64,000 nt of DNA from Pseudoalteromonas peptidolytica (GCF_012641745.1 NZ_WEHZ01000022.1:20967-84966), one strand, 5' to 3'; shown: positions 55,683 through 64,000, counted from the first letter of the stretch. Notes: generated by a model from the letters alone, not told the origin. Translations and numbers: made by a program.

Positions 55683-56411
55683 TTAGTGACGATACTGCTG
55701 TCGGTAGTTTTCTACCCAAAGTTTAGTAGCCCCACAAACCGCCACTGGCATTACTATTAGATTCACAAATGGAATTGAGGTCAACACGAACACCGCAAAG
55801 CCAAAACCGTAAGACAGCCCTTGCTTACTTTTTAAATCGTCCTTCATTCTTTTGAAGTGAATTTTATGGTTATCAAATGGGTAGTCATTATATTGAACAC
55901 TGTACATCCAACATGTGAACATAACCCATAAAATTTGACCGACAATAGGTAGTACCCAAAGCAATATAAAAAAGCCAAGGGCGCGTGGCAGGTAGTAACA
56001 CAGCTTTGTCCACTCTCGTCCTAGCATCCGTGGTACATCTTTTACAATATCAAAGAGCTTGTCATCATTGATTTTCTGGTTGGTAAGGTGAAGTTCCACT
56101 TTTTCAGATAACAGTCCATTGAAGGGAGCGGCAATAAAGTTGGTTATAACCGTGAAAATCATACTATAGCTAAAAAGTATCACTAAAATAGCTATGGGCC
56201 ACATTAACCACTCTAGCCAACTTAGCCACTCTGGTAATAATCCATTCAGGTAATCAAACCCTTGAGTCAGCCAGTCGTAAAGAAAAAATAGCGATGCACC
56301 AAATAGCAATACATTTATGGTGAGAGGGATAAACACAAAGCGTTTAAGCCCTTTTTGGGTGATCAAAGAAAAGCCGGCAATAAAGTACTCGATACCGCGT
56401 GATAGTTGCAC
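55683..56411 (-). CDS. cysZ: Sulfate transporter CysZ
   Basis: CysZ is an inner-membrane sulfate channel that feeds cysteine synthesis. The 242-residue sequence follows E. coli CysZ: an N-terminal RGIEYFIAGF, GLKRFVFIPLTIN in the first long helix, NFIAAPFNGLLSEKVE, the DVPRMLGREWTKL segment, YNDYPFDNHKIHF and the conserved VMPVAVCGATKLWVENYR end. Four or more membrane helices are predicted. It is monocistronic and lies between the tRNA region and a decayed repeat. Confidence 0.94.
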   Translation of the reverse strand: MQLSRGIEYFIAGFSLITQKGLKRFVFIPLTINVLLFGASLFFLYDWLTQGFDYLNGLLPEWLSWLEWLMWPIAILVILFSYSMIFTVITNFIAAPFNGLLSEKVELHLTNQKINDDKLFDIVKDVPRMLGREWTKLCYYLPRALGFFILLWVLPIVGQILWVMFTCWMYSVQYNDYPFDNHKIHFKRMKDDLKSKQGLSYGFGFAVFVLTSIPFVNLIVMPVAVCGATKLWVENYRQQYRH

Positions 56412-56429
56412 ATTACACCTCGTGTTGTG

Positions 56430-56588
56430 ATACCAATATGACTGAATACCTGAATAAACTAAGAGGATAAAGTGGGCGCTAACTTCGTAATAATACCTTA
56501 TTTAACAACACTAAATCATAAAATTTTAAGCTTGTTAGCGGTAAAGGTGCTTATTCCAAAATAGACTATTTATAACGCCAACAGGTAT
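56430..56588 (+). repeat. Decayed MITE-like repeat
   Basis: Begins ATACCAATATGACTGAATACC and keeps GGCGCTAAC, CCTTATTTAACAACACTAAAT, AAAATTTTAAGC and AAAATAGACTA in the right order before ending ACAGGTAT. Many changes and a shortened middle make it an old copy in plus orientation. Confidence 0.65.
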
Positions 56589-56825
56589 GACTTTACGCTT
56601 TAATTTTAGACAGATATCAAAAATGTTGCCCCTAGTATAGCGCTAAACTTGGAGCGGCTAACAGGAGATTAGTAACAATTTATCTCAGCCTATATTATGG
56701 CAATATTAGCGTGTAAAAATTAACCTGAATACATTTAGTGGTTTAGTGAATAGATCAGAAATAATACTTGTAAACGCAAGAAACAGCCCATACACTCAGA
56801 TTATGGCAGTGGAAGTGAGAGCGTG

Positions 56826-57101
56826 ATGCAATTAGTTCGTTGGGTTATTACATTTTGTATGTTGAGTCTGTTGACTATGTCAACGGCCGATGCTGCTAAA
56901 TGTGACTCTACACTGGCTGTTACGCCTATTATTGTTGATTTAGACAACTCGAACGTAAATCCTGACGTTGACACTTGTGCTGTCTCTGCCCCCCGCAGTT
57001 TAGTCGCCACTAGCGATTTTGTTATTGAACACCCAAAGCTTACCTATTGTTTTTCCAATGCTTTATATGAATCAATAAGAGCACCACCTGTTGTAGATTA
57101 A
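56826..57101 (+). CDS. Small secreted protein of unknown function
   Basis: A 91-residue frame from ATG at 56826 with a clear signal peptide (about residues 1-23, MQLVRWVITFCMLSLLTMST, ending in ADA). The mature part has four Cys near the ends (KCDS, DTCAV, TYCFS) that could form a disulfide and is otherwise polar. No family is recognised. A GTG codon directly before the ATG is also possible. The CBS-domain gene follows by 46 bp in the same direction and may be co-transcribed. Confidence 0.55.
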   Translation: MQLVRWVITFCMLSLLTMSTADAAKCDSTLAVTPIIVDLDNSNVNPDVDTCAVSAPRSLVATSDFVIEHPKLTYCFSNALYESIRAPPVVD

Positions 57102-57147
57102 TTTAGTCCTTTTCCGTGCTTAATTAATTTAAAGATAGAGGTGATCT

Positions 57148-57741
57148 ATGAACACTAACACCGTTATAAAAACACAGCCTGTGTTTGCCTATGAACTTGC
57201 TGAAAATCATTTTCCTGCGTGCGGTACTGATAATCTTGAACAGGCTCCAGCGCATTGTCTTATGCACACTTTGCATTTGTCACTAATGCAGCATATTGAT
57301 GAAAATAGTAGTATTGATGAAGCCGCACTAGTGTTGACTAAAACGCACCGCAGAGCAAGTTTCGTTGTTGATAGCCAAGAAAAGCTGGTAGGTATGATAT
57401 CGAACGCTAGGCTTGGCAGCCGTTATGTATTGAGTATGGCCGAAAAACGTGGCTGTACTAGACGAGATTTGACTGTAAATGATGTCATGATCCCACTTTC
57501 AGAGCTGCGTCAAATTACACTTAAACAAACAAGTCAGGCTGTCGTTGGCAAAGTATTAAAAACCATGGAAGAGGCAGGTCACGAGTTCTTATTAGTGATA
57601 GATGACTCAACGCTTTACCCAGTGGGTTATTTTGATCTTATTGATTTGCTGAAAGCCTGTGGACGAGCGGTAAATTCAATTAAACCAGCGAATAAATTTA
57701 GTGATATTGTTGGTACTATTTTACACCACGCCGAAATTTAA
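57148..57741 (+). CDS. CBS-domain protein
   Basis: A cytoplasmic 197-residue protein with two CBS motifs, which bind adenosine nucleotides. The first covers about residues 50-105 (DENSSIDEAALVL ... ASFVVDSQEKLVGMISNARLG), the second about 112-180 (TVNDVMIPLSELRQITL ... FLLVIDDSTLYPVGYFDLIDLL). No catalytic domain is fused, so it could be a sensor or regulator of a partner. AGAGGTGAT precedes the ATG. A strong terminator follows. Confidence 0.85.
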   Translation: MNTNTVIKTQPVFAYELAENHFPACGTDNLEQAPAHCLMHTLHLSLMQHIDENSSIDEAALVLTKTHRRASFVVDSQEKLVGMISNARLGSRYVLSMAEKRGCTRRDLTVNDVMIPLSELRQITLKQTSQAVVGKVLKTMEEAGHEFLLVIDDSTLYPVGYFDLIDLLKACGRAVNSIKPANKFSDIVGTILHHAEI

Positions 57742-57778
57742 ATACTGAATCCCTAAAGTTAATGTAAATTAAAGTTAG

Positions 57779-57803
57779 CAAGGCGTCGCGAGGCGCCTTT
57801 TTC
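57779..57803 (+). terminator. Terminator of the CBS-domain gene
   Basis: AGGCGTC / GGCGCCT stem (one T-G pair), loop GCGA, then five T residues, about 40 bp after the stop. Confidence 0.85.
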
Positions 57804-57882
57804 GTGGATGACTGTACTGTTACTGCTCCTGCTTGCAATGGATAAGGTTGCGGTATGCTAGGAGCGCTTGATATAGAGCTGG

Positions 57883-58347
57883 TTATTTTGCACCGTTAAA
57901 GTCAAGTTGTCGCCAAGACTCATATACAAATACTGAGACAGCATTGGATAGGTTCATACTACGGCTATCTGGGCGCATTGGAATACGCACGCGTTGTGGC
58001 TCTGGTAATGAGAAAATTATCTCTTCTGGTAGACCGCGAGTTTCAGGACCAAACAGCAAGCAGTCACCTTCTTCGTAGGCCACCTCGTGATGATATTTAG
58101 TACCTTTTGTTGTGCAAGCAAATACTCTTTTTGGGTTACGTTTAGCAAGGTAAGCCTCAAAATTGGGATGACGCTCGACTTCGCTAAATTCATGATAATC
58201 CAAGCCTGCACGCCTTACTCGTTTATCATCCCATTCAAATCCCAAAGGTTCAATTAAGTGCAGCGAATATCCAGTATTGGCACACAAACGAATAATATTA
58301 CCAGTATTAGGTGGGATCTCGGGTTGATATAAAACGATGTCTAACAT
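57883..58347 (-). CDS. trmL: tRNA (cytidine/uridine-34-2'-O)-methyltransferase
   Basis: TrmL methylates the wobble ribose of certain tRNA-Leu. The 154-residue SPOUT protein begins [20 protein letters not shown] and contains [11 protein letters not shown] (SAM knot motif) and the C-terminal [20 protein letters not shown] chose ATG at 58347 because it matches the family start and follows TGAGGC; the frame is open 35 codons upstream without a ribosome site. Normal length. Confidence 0.96.
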   Translation of the reverse strand: MLDIVLYQPEIPPNTGNIIRLCANTGYSLHLIEPLGFEWDDKRVRRAGLDYHEFSEVERHPNFEAYLAKRNPKRVFACTTKGTKYHHEVAYEEGDCLLFGPETRGLPEEIIFSLPEPQRVRIPMRPDSRSMNLSNAVSVFVYESWRQLDFNGAK

Positions 58348-58636
58348 GATAAGCCTCAATAAAAATTTGCACGGCAGTATAGCCCATCTCCAATCAGAAT
58401 TACACGTGTGACCGGGGTAAAAGAAAAGCACAGCAAGTATAGAGCTTTGCATCTCTTTAACTTATCAAAGTAATGAACACAGATAGGAGCGTGCAGCAAC
58501 TGAATATGAGACTATTGCAAAAAAATTGACATTCGTAATCTGTTTTTCATTTCAAACCATTACCCTGTAATATAAGTATATCGCCATACTTTCGTGGGTG
58601 GTTCGTTAGTCAGTTGGGTATTTCTAAGGGGTAAAT

Positions 58637-59536
58637 GTGAGTCGTAGCTACGAGTTTTGGGTGAGATTTTCCAGTATATTCACGATTGCTATTGTAGGGG
58701 TGATGATAGCAGCGAAGTGTTGGGCTTGGCTGTCTTCTGGAAGCGCAGCAATGCTCGGCTCTTTAACCGACTCATTACTTGATATTAGTGCGTCGTTGAT
58801 GAACTTGTTTGTGTTAAGTTACGCATTGCGACCGGCTGATGATGATCACAGGTTTGGTCACGGTAAGGCTGAAGCGCTAGCTGGGCTCGGGCAAGCGGCA
58901 TTTATTGCAGGGTCGGCCAGTTTACTAGCATTTCATGGTGTAGAGCGGATCATTAACCCTACACAAATTCCCCATTCTTTATTTGGGGTATGGGTGAGTT
59001 TATTTGCTATTGTCTGCACGTTGTTAGTTGTTGCGGTGCAGTATCAAGTTGTCAAACGTACTCAATCTATCGCAATTAAAGCCGATTCATTGCACTATAA
59101 AGGTGATATTTTACTTAACCTAGCTGTATTGGTCGCGGTATTGCTGAACTTTTATGGCATTGGCTACGCGGATCCTATTTTTGCTATCGCTGTTGCAATG
59201 TACTTACTTTACAACAGCTGGGACATTGCCAAAGAAAGCGCTGCGCACTTGATGGATAAAGAATTACCAGACGATGAAAAGGCGCAAATTGTGCTTATTG
59301 CTTCAAGCCATGAAGATGTTTATGGTGTACATGATTTACGTACAAGGCAAGGCGGAAAAATAAAGTTTATCCAGCTCCATTTAGAGTTAGATGATGATAT
59401 GCCGTTGATGCGAGCACATAATGTTGCAGATGAAGTGGTAGCCAGTATTAAAGAAGAGTTTGAGTGTGAGATGGATATTCTTATCCATCAGGACCCTGTA
59501 TCGCTTGCACTCGGTAATACCCCTGTAAATTCGTAA
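58637..59536 (+). CDS. fieF: Cation diffusion facilitator FieF
   Basis: FieF (YiiP) exports Fe2+, Zn2+ or related ions against protons. The 299-residue protein has six helices and the metal site residues: LTDSLLD in helix 2 (two Asp) and HYKGD in helix 5 (His and Asp). The HRFGHGKAEAL loop and a C-terminal cytoplasmic domain with HLELDDDMPL and ILIHQDP follow. The start is GTG at 58637, preceded by AAGGGG. Its last 49 bp overlap the convergent hydrolase gene. Confidence 0.95.
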   Translation: MSRSYEFWVRFSSIFTIAIVGVMIAAKCWAWLSSGSAAMLGSLTDSLLDISASLMNLFVLSYALRPADDDHRFGHGKAEALAGLGQAAFIAGSASLLAFHGVERIINPTQIPHSLFGVWVSLFAIVCTLLVVAVQYQVVKRTQSIAIKADSLHYKGDILLNLAVLVAVLLNFYGIGYADPIFAIAVAMYLLYNSWDIAKESAAHLMDKELPDDEKAQIVLIASSHEDVYGVHDLRTRQGGKIKFIQLHLELDDDMPLMRAHNVADEVVASIKEEFECEMDILIHQDPVSLALGNTPVNS

Positions 59537-60450
59537 AAATCTCTAAGCACGGCTCTGCGAGTTATGTCTTGCTCGCAAAGCAGCTCATGTTTTCCTGCAA
59601 ACTCGGTACGTGTCACCTTATCATGGTGCGCGGCAAAGCGGATCTGTGCCTTGTTGTCGACGATACTATCGTGAGTTGCACAAGCGACGCGGACTGGAAT
59701 ATTTAGCTCGATTTTGGTCAGTGCTCGACATTTTTGCAGTGCAGTATAAAGCCAGGCGAAGCTAACTCCTCCAAGTCGTAGTTCAGGATATTGATCGTAT
59801 AACCCTCTAAATAAAGCGTAACGAATAGGGCAATTTGTCAGATCATTATCTTGAAACGGTTTACTTTGGTATTGTTGCTGACCGATAGCATATTGTTTGC
59901 CTAATCCTACTAGACATGCCAATCCAGCAATGGCTTCAGCAACCCAAGCAGGGTAGGGAGCGGTATTGATCCCAAGCATTGGTGCTGATAAATACACGCC
60001 TTTAATATTGCTAGGGTTATACAGCGCTAAGTAGTTACAGGTGATCGCTCCTCCCATAGAATGCGCCAGTATAAACAGAGGCAGAGTGTTGTGTGGATTG
60101 ACAACTTGCTGCATAAAACAGTGGAGAGTCGCTGCGTAATCATCAAATCGTTTTACGTAGCCAATGTGTTTGTTTTTTAACAAGCGAGGAGAATACCCTT
60201 GCCCTGGGTGATCATAGGTATATACAGCGATATTATTTTGTGCCAGTTCCCATAACAACTCCCTATATTTATGCGCGGATTCAATACGCCCATTAACCAA
60301 TACCAAAGCAAACCGTGGTCTTTTTGGTATATGATAAACATAAAAAAGCTTGCCGTGAGGAGTATCAAAAAAGCCTCGTTGACACTGTTGCCAGTGTTTA
60401 TCTATTTCAGGAAGGTGAGATTCTAATTGCTCGCTGCAGCTATAAAACAT
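59488..60450 (-). CDS. pldB: PldB-like lysophospholipase/alpha-beta hydrolase
   Basis: A cytoplasmic alpha/beta-hydrolase of the monoacylglycerol lipase group, 320 residues. The nucleophile elbow AHSMGG (Ser near residue 130) is preceded by VNGRIESAHKYRELL and YDHPGQGYS, and the catalytic Asp and His fall in ATHDSIVD and AGKHELLCE. It resembles PldB, which removes fatty acid from lysophospholipids. It lies 2 bp downstream of cpxA and overlaps fieF on the other strand by 49 bp, so it may be read with cpxRA. Confidence 0.85.
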   Translation of the reverse strand: MFYSCSEQLESHLPEIDKHWQQCQRGFFDTPHGKLFYVYHIPKRPRFALVLVNGRIESAHKYRELLWELAQNNIAVYTYDHPGQGYSPRLLKNKHIGYVKRFDDYAATLHCFMQQVVNPHNTLPLFILAHSMGGAITCNYLALYNPSNIKGVYLSAPMLGINTAPYPAWVAEAIAGLACLVGLGKQYAIGQQQYQSKPFQDNDLTNCPIRYALFRGLYDQYPELRLGGVSFAWLYTALQKCRALTKIELNIPVRVACATHDSIVDNKAQIRFAAHHDKVTRTEFAGKHELLCEQDITRRAVLRDFYEFTGVLPSASDTGS

Positions 60451-60452
60451 GA

Positions 60453-61814
60453 CTACCTATATAACGGAATACGAATGCTGACCTGAAGGCCAACATTGTT
60501 AGTAAATTCAATATGGGCATCATGCACTTTTAGTGCATGTTGGGCAATGGCAAGCCCTAAACCAAACCCTCCTTTTTGATTATGCTCTGGTGTGCGTGCA
60601 GCTGAAACTCGAAAAAACGGGATACAAAGCTTGTCTAACATATCTTCACTCACCCCCTTGCCATCATCTTTTATGATACAAAGGAGCTGCTTGTTGGTAC
60701 TCTGAATATCGAGGTTAATCGTGCTATTTGCGTATTTAATGGCATTACGAATGATGTTTTCAAAGGCGCGATTTAGCAGCATAGCATCGCCATTGAGCGT
60801 TACTTCAGGTATTGTGCTGGCGAAAAATTGCTTGCTTAATTGTTGCGCCTCAAACAGAGCATCTTCGATAATTGGGTCGAGTAGCTCATTGAGGGGGATC
60901 GGCTGTTTTTCTATTGGTATTTGGTCGGCTTCTAGTTTTGACAAATGCAAAATATCACCGAGCATGTTCTCCACTAATTGTGCTTCACGCTCTATGCGCT
61001 CAAAGTAACCTTGGTTGTCTTTCGTTGCGTGGCCTGCGGCCAATCCCGTCGCCATTTGCAAGCGGGTAAGCGGAGAGCGAAGCTCATGAGAAATATCTGC
61101 AAGCAGGCGCTTTTGATTATTGACCAAAGACTCTAACTTATCAGCCATCAGGTTGAAGTCATGGCCTAGTTGACCAAGTTCGTCTTGACGCTTTTTGTCT
61201 ATGTTTGCACGGCTGCTTAAGTCACCTTGAGATAGCTTGGCTGCGCTTATTTGCAGTGCCTTAATTGGTGTAAGCAAGTTTCTGGTAAACCAAAAACACA
61301 GCAATAAACTCGCGCCTAATACCACCGCAATTTTAGCCCACAGCGGCAATGCTCTAAGCTTAATAATTGCACTTGGCGTGTGATTTTCAAATACCAAATA
61401 AAGGCGATAGTTATCATTATTCAGTGTGGCTTCAAGCGGCCCGAATGCTTTATATTCAGGTGTGTAAATGGCCAGTGGTTTGGTATCTTCTGTAAAGCTA
61501 AGTAAATCGAGGTCAAGTGCTTTGATCCTTGGATTTGCGGCAATACTCTTTTCACGAACGCGGTGACTTAGGTAGATATTTCTCGCCTTTCTTTTGCGTA
61601 ATTTTGCGATATTACTTAACTCAAAGTTGGGGCGTTGGCTGACTTGGGTTAAGACTTGCTCTAATTGCTGTAAATTATGCAGCATCGACCTTGAGATCTT
61701 TTTAGTTTCCACAACGTCTGGCTGTAACAGGCTTATCCCAAGCAAAAGTAGAAGGGTAGCTATGATGGTTAGCCAAAACCATGCAAATACCTTAACTAAT
61801 AAGTACCGCTTCAT
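60453..61814 (-). CDS. cpxA: Sensor histidine kinase CpxA
   Basis: CpxA senses envelope protein stress. The 453-residue protein has helices near residues 8-27 and 158-178 with a periplasmic loop between, a HAMP domain (about 180-232), the phospho-His in DISHELRSPLTRLQ near 243, and the ATP site with NAIKYAN, DDGKGVS and GGFGLGLAI. It follows cpxR by 3 bp. The periplasmic loop is smaller and different from E. coli, so the name rests mostly on the operon, the regulator and the divergent CpxP/Spy gene. Confidence 0.88.
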   Translation of the reverse strand: MKRYLLVKVFAWFWLTIIATLLLLLGISLLQPDVVETKKISRSMLHNLQQLEQVLTQVSQRPNFELSNIAKLRKRKARNIYLSHRVREKSIAANPRIKALDLDLLSFTEDTKPLAIYTPEYKAFGPLEATLNNDNYRLYLVFENHTPSAIIKLRALPLWAKIAVVLGASLLLCFWFTRNLLTPIKALQISAAKLSQGDLSSRANIDKKRQDELGQLGHDFNLMADKLESLVNNQKRLLADISHELRSPLTRLQMATGLAAGHATKDNQGYFERIEREAQLVENMLGDILHLSKLEADQIPIEKQPIPLNELLDPIIEDALFEAQQLSKQFFASTIPEVTLNGDAMLLNRAFENIIRNAIKYANSTINLDIQSTNKQLLCIIKDDGKGVSEDMLDKLCIPFFRVSAARTPEHNQKGGFGLGLAIAQHALKVHDAHIEFTNNVGLQVSIRIPLYR

Positions 61815-61817
61815 TCA

Positions 61818-62510
61818 TTATGCCTTCAAAAATATATAACCAGAACCACGTATAGTTTTGATATAAGTATGGTCGCTCAAAGCTGCTATTTTCTTCCTAA
61901 CGTTGGATACATGCATGTCAATTGAGCGGTCATAGGGCACCAGTGGCCTGCCTAAGACTTGACGAGATATAGTTTGTTTATCAACAACCTCACCGGCAGA
62001 TCTCACCAATAATTGCAGCACTTCATATTCAGTTCCCGTCAGTGATAAGAACTCTCCACTCACAGAGGCGCTCCTAGCGCCGATGTCTAAGCTAAGCTGA
62101 TGAATAGTAAAGGTGTCTTGAGGGCTGTGGTGCTTATAATGATCCACTCTGCGGGTGATCGCTTTAACCCGTGCAAGTAGCTCTCTGTGATTAAATGGCT
62201 TGGGTATATAATCATCTGCTCCCAACTCAAGACCAAAAATACGATCAAAATCGTCCCCTTTTGCGGTGAGCATAATAATTGGCGTCATTTTTTGTAAACG
62301 CAACGATTTTAACACTTCAAAGCCATCCATCTCAGGGAGCATGACATCTAACAATATAAGGTCAAAGTTTTGCTTTAACGCGCGCTGGAGCCCTTCAGTA
62401 CCTGTATGCTCCATGTCGACTTCAAAACCTTCAGCACTAAAATACTCGTGCAAAAGATCACAAAGTGCTTGGTCATCATCTATAAGTAAAATGCTATGTC
62501 TTATGGTCAT
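61818..62510 (-). CDS. cpxR: Response regulator CpxR
   Basis: A 230-residue OmpR-type regulator. The receiver domain has acidic DDDQ near residue 11, the phospho-Asp in LLDVMLPEMDGFE near 55 and the Lys in YIPKPFNHREL near 107. The winged-helix DNA-binding domain covers about 135-230, with SIDMHVSNVRKKI as the recognition helix. It is first in the cpxR-cpxA pair and divergent from the CpxP/Spy-like gene, the usual order. In Enterobacteria CpxR activates cpxP and its own operon; no perfect GTAAA-N5-GTAAA box is seen here. Confidence 0.92.
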   Translation of the reverse strand: MTIRHSILLIDDDQALCDLLHEYFSAEGFEVDMEHTGTEGLQRALKQNFDLILLDVMLPEMDGFEVLKSLRLQKMTPIIMLTAKGDDFDRIFGLELGADDYIPKPFNHRELLARVKAITRRVDHYKHHSPQDTFTIHQLSLDIGARSASVSGEFLSLTGTEYEVLQLLVRSAGEVVDKQTISRQVLGRPLVPYDRSIDMHVSNVRKKIAALSDHTYIKTIRGSGYIFLKA

Positions 62511-62710
62511 ACTTTATCCGGCGGCGATTGAAAAGATAATTACAGTGTCTATCCCATGATGTATTACACCTTACTTTATTGCGGTATGTAAATTGCCTTT
62601 GCGTTTTTTTGCAAAGCACTGACAAAACTTTACCCTGATTTGACGTTCCTTTTCTTGTCAATTGCTAGATTAGGAGGTGACAAAGCAACGGCAAACAAGG
62701 AGCCAAAATA

Positions 62711-63172
62711 ATGAGATTACTATCAACTTTAGCATTAGCAACAGTACTGAGCTTATCAGCAGTTAGCTTCAGTGCAGATGCGGGATCTATGGGTCGGCAG
62801 TTAGAGCATTCAGCACGATTATTACTATCAGATAAAGGCCAAAAATTGTTGGAATTGAGCGATACGCAGCAATCACAATTAGCAACCATCTATGCTGATT
62901 TCAAAGCGGCAAAAAAAGCACTGAAAGAAAAAGGCAAAGACGTACGTAAATCACATCGTGAAGAGATGAAAGCATTAATGGACGCAGAGGTATTTGACAA
63001 GGTACAGGCACAGCTGTTGCTTGAAAAGGGTCAAGACAAAAAACAAGCTTGGGCATTACTGGCAATGGAGACTCGACACAAAGTTTTTCACGTATTAAAT
63101 GAAACACAACGTGAAAAAATCAAAACGCTTAAATCACACCGTAAGCACAAAAGAGCAAATAAAGCCGAGTAA
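62711..63172 (+). CDS. CpxP/Spy-family periplasmic chaperone-like protein
   Basis: A signal peptide covers about residues 1-24 (ending ADA). The mature 130 residues are mostly helical and strongly basic. The two LTxxQ-type motifs of the family appear as LSDTQQSQL near 49 and LNETQREKI near 131. CpxP and Spy bind misfolded proteins, and CpxP also holds back CpxA. The gene is divergent from cpxR, which is the CpxP arrangement. AAGGAG precedes the ATG by 8 bases. Confidence 0.87.
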   Translation: MRLLSTLALATVLSLSAVSFSADAGSMGRQLEHSARLLLSDKGQKLLELSDTQQSQLATIYADFKAAKKALKEKGKDVRKSHREEMKALMDAEVFDKVQAQLLLEKGQDKKQAWALLAMETRHKVFHVLNETQREKIKTLKSHRKHKRANKAE

Positions 63173-63295
63173 ATGATCCTTTTTCTTAAAATATCTCGCC
63201 CTTGGTCGTCTTTGCTAAGGGCTTATCTTATCTCTATTTCCACAATAATACCTACCTCACCAAAGTGTTTACTTAATTACCATTAAAATATAGGT

Positions 63296-63494
63296 GTGTG
63301 CGTAAAGCCCACGAATAGTATAGCCCAGAGTTACATGTTGATAACATGTGGATGTTGTGATATTTTTCGATTAAGAGTACATATGGCAAGTCTGCTGATA
63401 ACTCTTTGCAATAGTGTTTAATTGAAATGGTTATTAATTTACGCACACAACCTTACCAGTAACTTTTATCTATAAGTAAAGTCGTTTTACGCAC
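63296..63494 (+). promoter_or_regulatory. Repeated TTTACGCAC motif upstream of the XRE gene
   Basis: GTGTGCGTAAA at 63296-63306 is the exact inverted complement of TTTACGCACAC at 63438-63448, and TTTACGCAC appears again at 63486-63494, 40 bp before the start codon. Three copies of a 9-base word in 200 bp, one inverted, suggest binding sites for a regulator, possibly the XRE protein itself. Confidence 0.4.
63333..63349. promoter_or_regulatory. ACATGTT-GAT-AACATGT dyad
   Basis: A perfect 7-bp inverted repeat with a three-base centre, about 185 bp before the XRE gene. Candidate operator; its position between the TTTACGCAC copies could be chance. Confidence 0.3.
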
Positions 63495-63533
63495 GCTGTT
63501 GATTGCTGGTTACTAGGTATCACTGAGGAAAAC

Positions 63534-63842
63534 ATGCAGACACCTGAAGAATATGAGGTGACACTTAGGATCCGAGAGTTGCTTAAAGAGCTTAAAAAGC
63601 GTAAGGGCTACACTAAAAAAACAGTGAGTCAAAAGCTTGGGATCGGTCTAACCACGTTAGATGATTACCTAAATGGAACCAGCTCATTTCGTTTAGGTAC
63701 ATTGATAAAATTATCAGAAATCTGCCGCATTCAACTAAGCGATATCTTGGAAGGAGCGGGGCACATAGCAAAAAGCTATGAACAAGGTACAAAAAAGATT
63801 GAGCCTGATACAGAAAGTAATGAACAAAGAGAATCAAATTAA
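63534..63842 (+). CDS. XRE-family helix-turn-helix regulator
   Basis: A 102-residue cytoplasmic protein. Residues about 13-75 form a five-helix DNA-binding domain: RELLKELKKRKGYTKKTVSQ, then KLGIGLTTLDDYLNGTSSF (the recognition-helix region) and LIKLSEICRIQLSDIL. The remaining third is polar and disordered. GAGGA precedes the ATG. Function unknown; candidate sites lie in its promoter. Confidence 0.85.
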   Translation: MQTPEEYEVTLRIRELLKELKKRKGYTKKTVSQKLGIGLTTLDDYLNGTSSFRLGTLIKLSEICRIQLSDILEGAGHIAKSYEQGTKKIEPDTESNEQRESN

Positions 63843-63889
63843 CGATTGTTAGCCGTCAGTATTTTTTACTTATTTAACCCGAGATCGGT

Positions 63890-64000
63890 TTAAGCCATCA
63901 GTTCATCAATAGAAATTGATGGCTTTTTTTCTTTGTGGCTGTATGCAATCAGCGCACCCAAGACTGTTAATATCATTCCATGCAAGCTTCTATGTCTTGA
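63890..64000 (-). CDS. Partial gene at the window edge: C-terminus of a probable membrane protein
   Basis: On the minus strand a frame is open from the window edge to a TAA at 63890-63892. It encodes a hydrophobic segment MILTVLGALIAYSHKEKK followed by PSISIDELMA, which looks like a last membrane helix and a short cytoplasmic tail. Only 36 residues are inside the window, so it could be chance. The XRE terminator hairpin overlaps its last codons. Confidence 0.35.
   Translation of the reverse strand, partial: SRHRSLHGMILTVLGALIAYSHKEKKPSISIDELMA
63891..63931 (+). terminator. Terminator of the XRE gene
   Basis: AGCCATCA / TGATGGCT stem with a 16-base loop, then seven T residues, about 50 bp after the stop. 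Confidence 0.75.

Larger units (their letters stand above)
63173..63533. other. Intergenic region upstream of the XRE gene
   Basis: 360 bp without an open frame. GCCCTT / AAGGGC (about 63208-63232) may end the CpxP/Spy transcript but has a long loop. Three TTTACGCAC words and an ACATGTT/AACATGT dyad are candidate operators (listed separately). Confidence 0.5.

Noticed and set aside
58348..58452. A 35-codon upstream extension of trmL
   Set aside because: No ribosome site, and the family starts exactly at the ATG at 58347.
62511..62710. A CpxR box between cpxR and the CpxP/Spy gene
   Set aside because: Only single GTAAA words with no second word at the right spacing; not good enough to list.

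Overview
The window looks like chromosomal DNA of a marine gammaproteobacterium of the Alteromonadales, most likely Pseudoalteromonas or a close relative. The grounds are moderate AT-richness, the lptD-surA-pdxA-rsmA-apaG-apaH cluster, a Cpx envelope-stress system, an NhaD-type Na+/H+ antiporter, a large TonB-dependent receptor and many copies of a short structured repeat. The genus is an inference from gene content; no rRNA is present. There is no prophage, integron, CRISPR array or transposase gene. The region is mostly housekeeping genes, with small accessory patches between operons.

Layout. 0-3 kb: a tail-anchored winged-helix regulator, a cysteine-free sirtuin, an ankyrin-like protein and an HDOD protein. 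3-9 kb: divergent metK and tkt, then a chemoreceptor with a sigma-28-like promoter. 9-16 kb: the lptD-to-apaH operon, all on the minus strand, with a decayed repeat between apaG and apaH. 16-19 kb: amgK-murU-djlA, i.e. peptidoglycan sugar recycling plus a membrane J-protein. 19-25 kb: a DUF368 lipid-carrier translocase, a 2-oxoglutarate oxygenase, nhaD, an ATP-type phosphofructokinase and a YjbR protein. 25-36 kb: a GGDEF/EAL protein, an M16 protease, SixA, a TonB-dependent receptor with a long leader and a HAD phosphatase. 36-43 kb: periplasmic DNA ligase, an EF-P-like factor, a TPR lipoprotein, YghU and a Bcr/CflA transporter, with a broken protease tail between two repeats. 43-54 kb: bactofilin plus M23 peptidase, tyrosine catabolism (hpd, fahA), a POT peptide transporter, a hybrid sensor kinase and a beta-lactamase-fold lipoprotein. 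54-55 kb: a tRNA array Phe-Thr-Phe-Thr-pseudoPhe-Phe. 55-64 kb: cysZ, a CBS protein, trmL, fieF, a PldB-like hydrolase, cpxA-cpxR with a divergent CpxP/Spy gene, and an XRE regulator with candidate operators.

The most distinctive feature is a family of non-coding, MITE-like repeats of about 210 bp in intact form. Their ends read ATACCAATT...AATTGGTA and are flanked by TA. Seven well-preserved copies, one interrupted older copy and three decayed copies or fragments are visible. One intact copy sits inside an older one, and removing it restores the older sequence with a single TA, which is direct evidence of past transposition with TA duplication. Several copies touch gene ends: one supplies the last codons and stop of phosphofructokinase, and two create the TAA stop of the upstream gene from the flanking TA plus the first A of the element. 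Other copies show internal deletions, including one between short direct repeats. Whether the family is already catalogued cannot be judged from the sequence alone.
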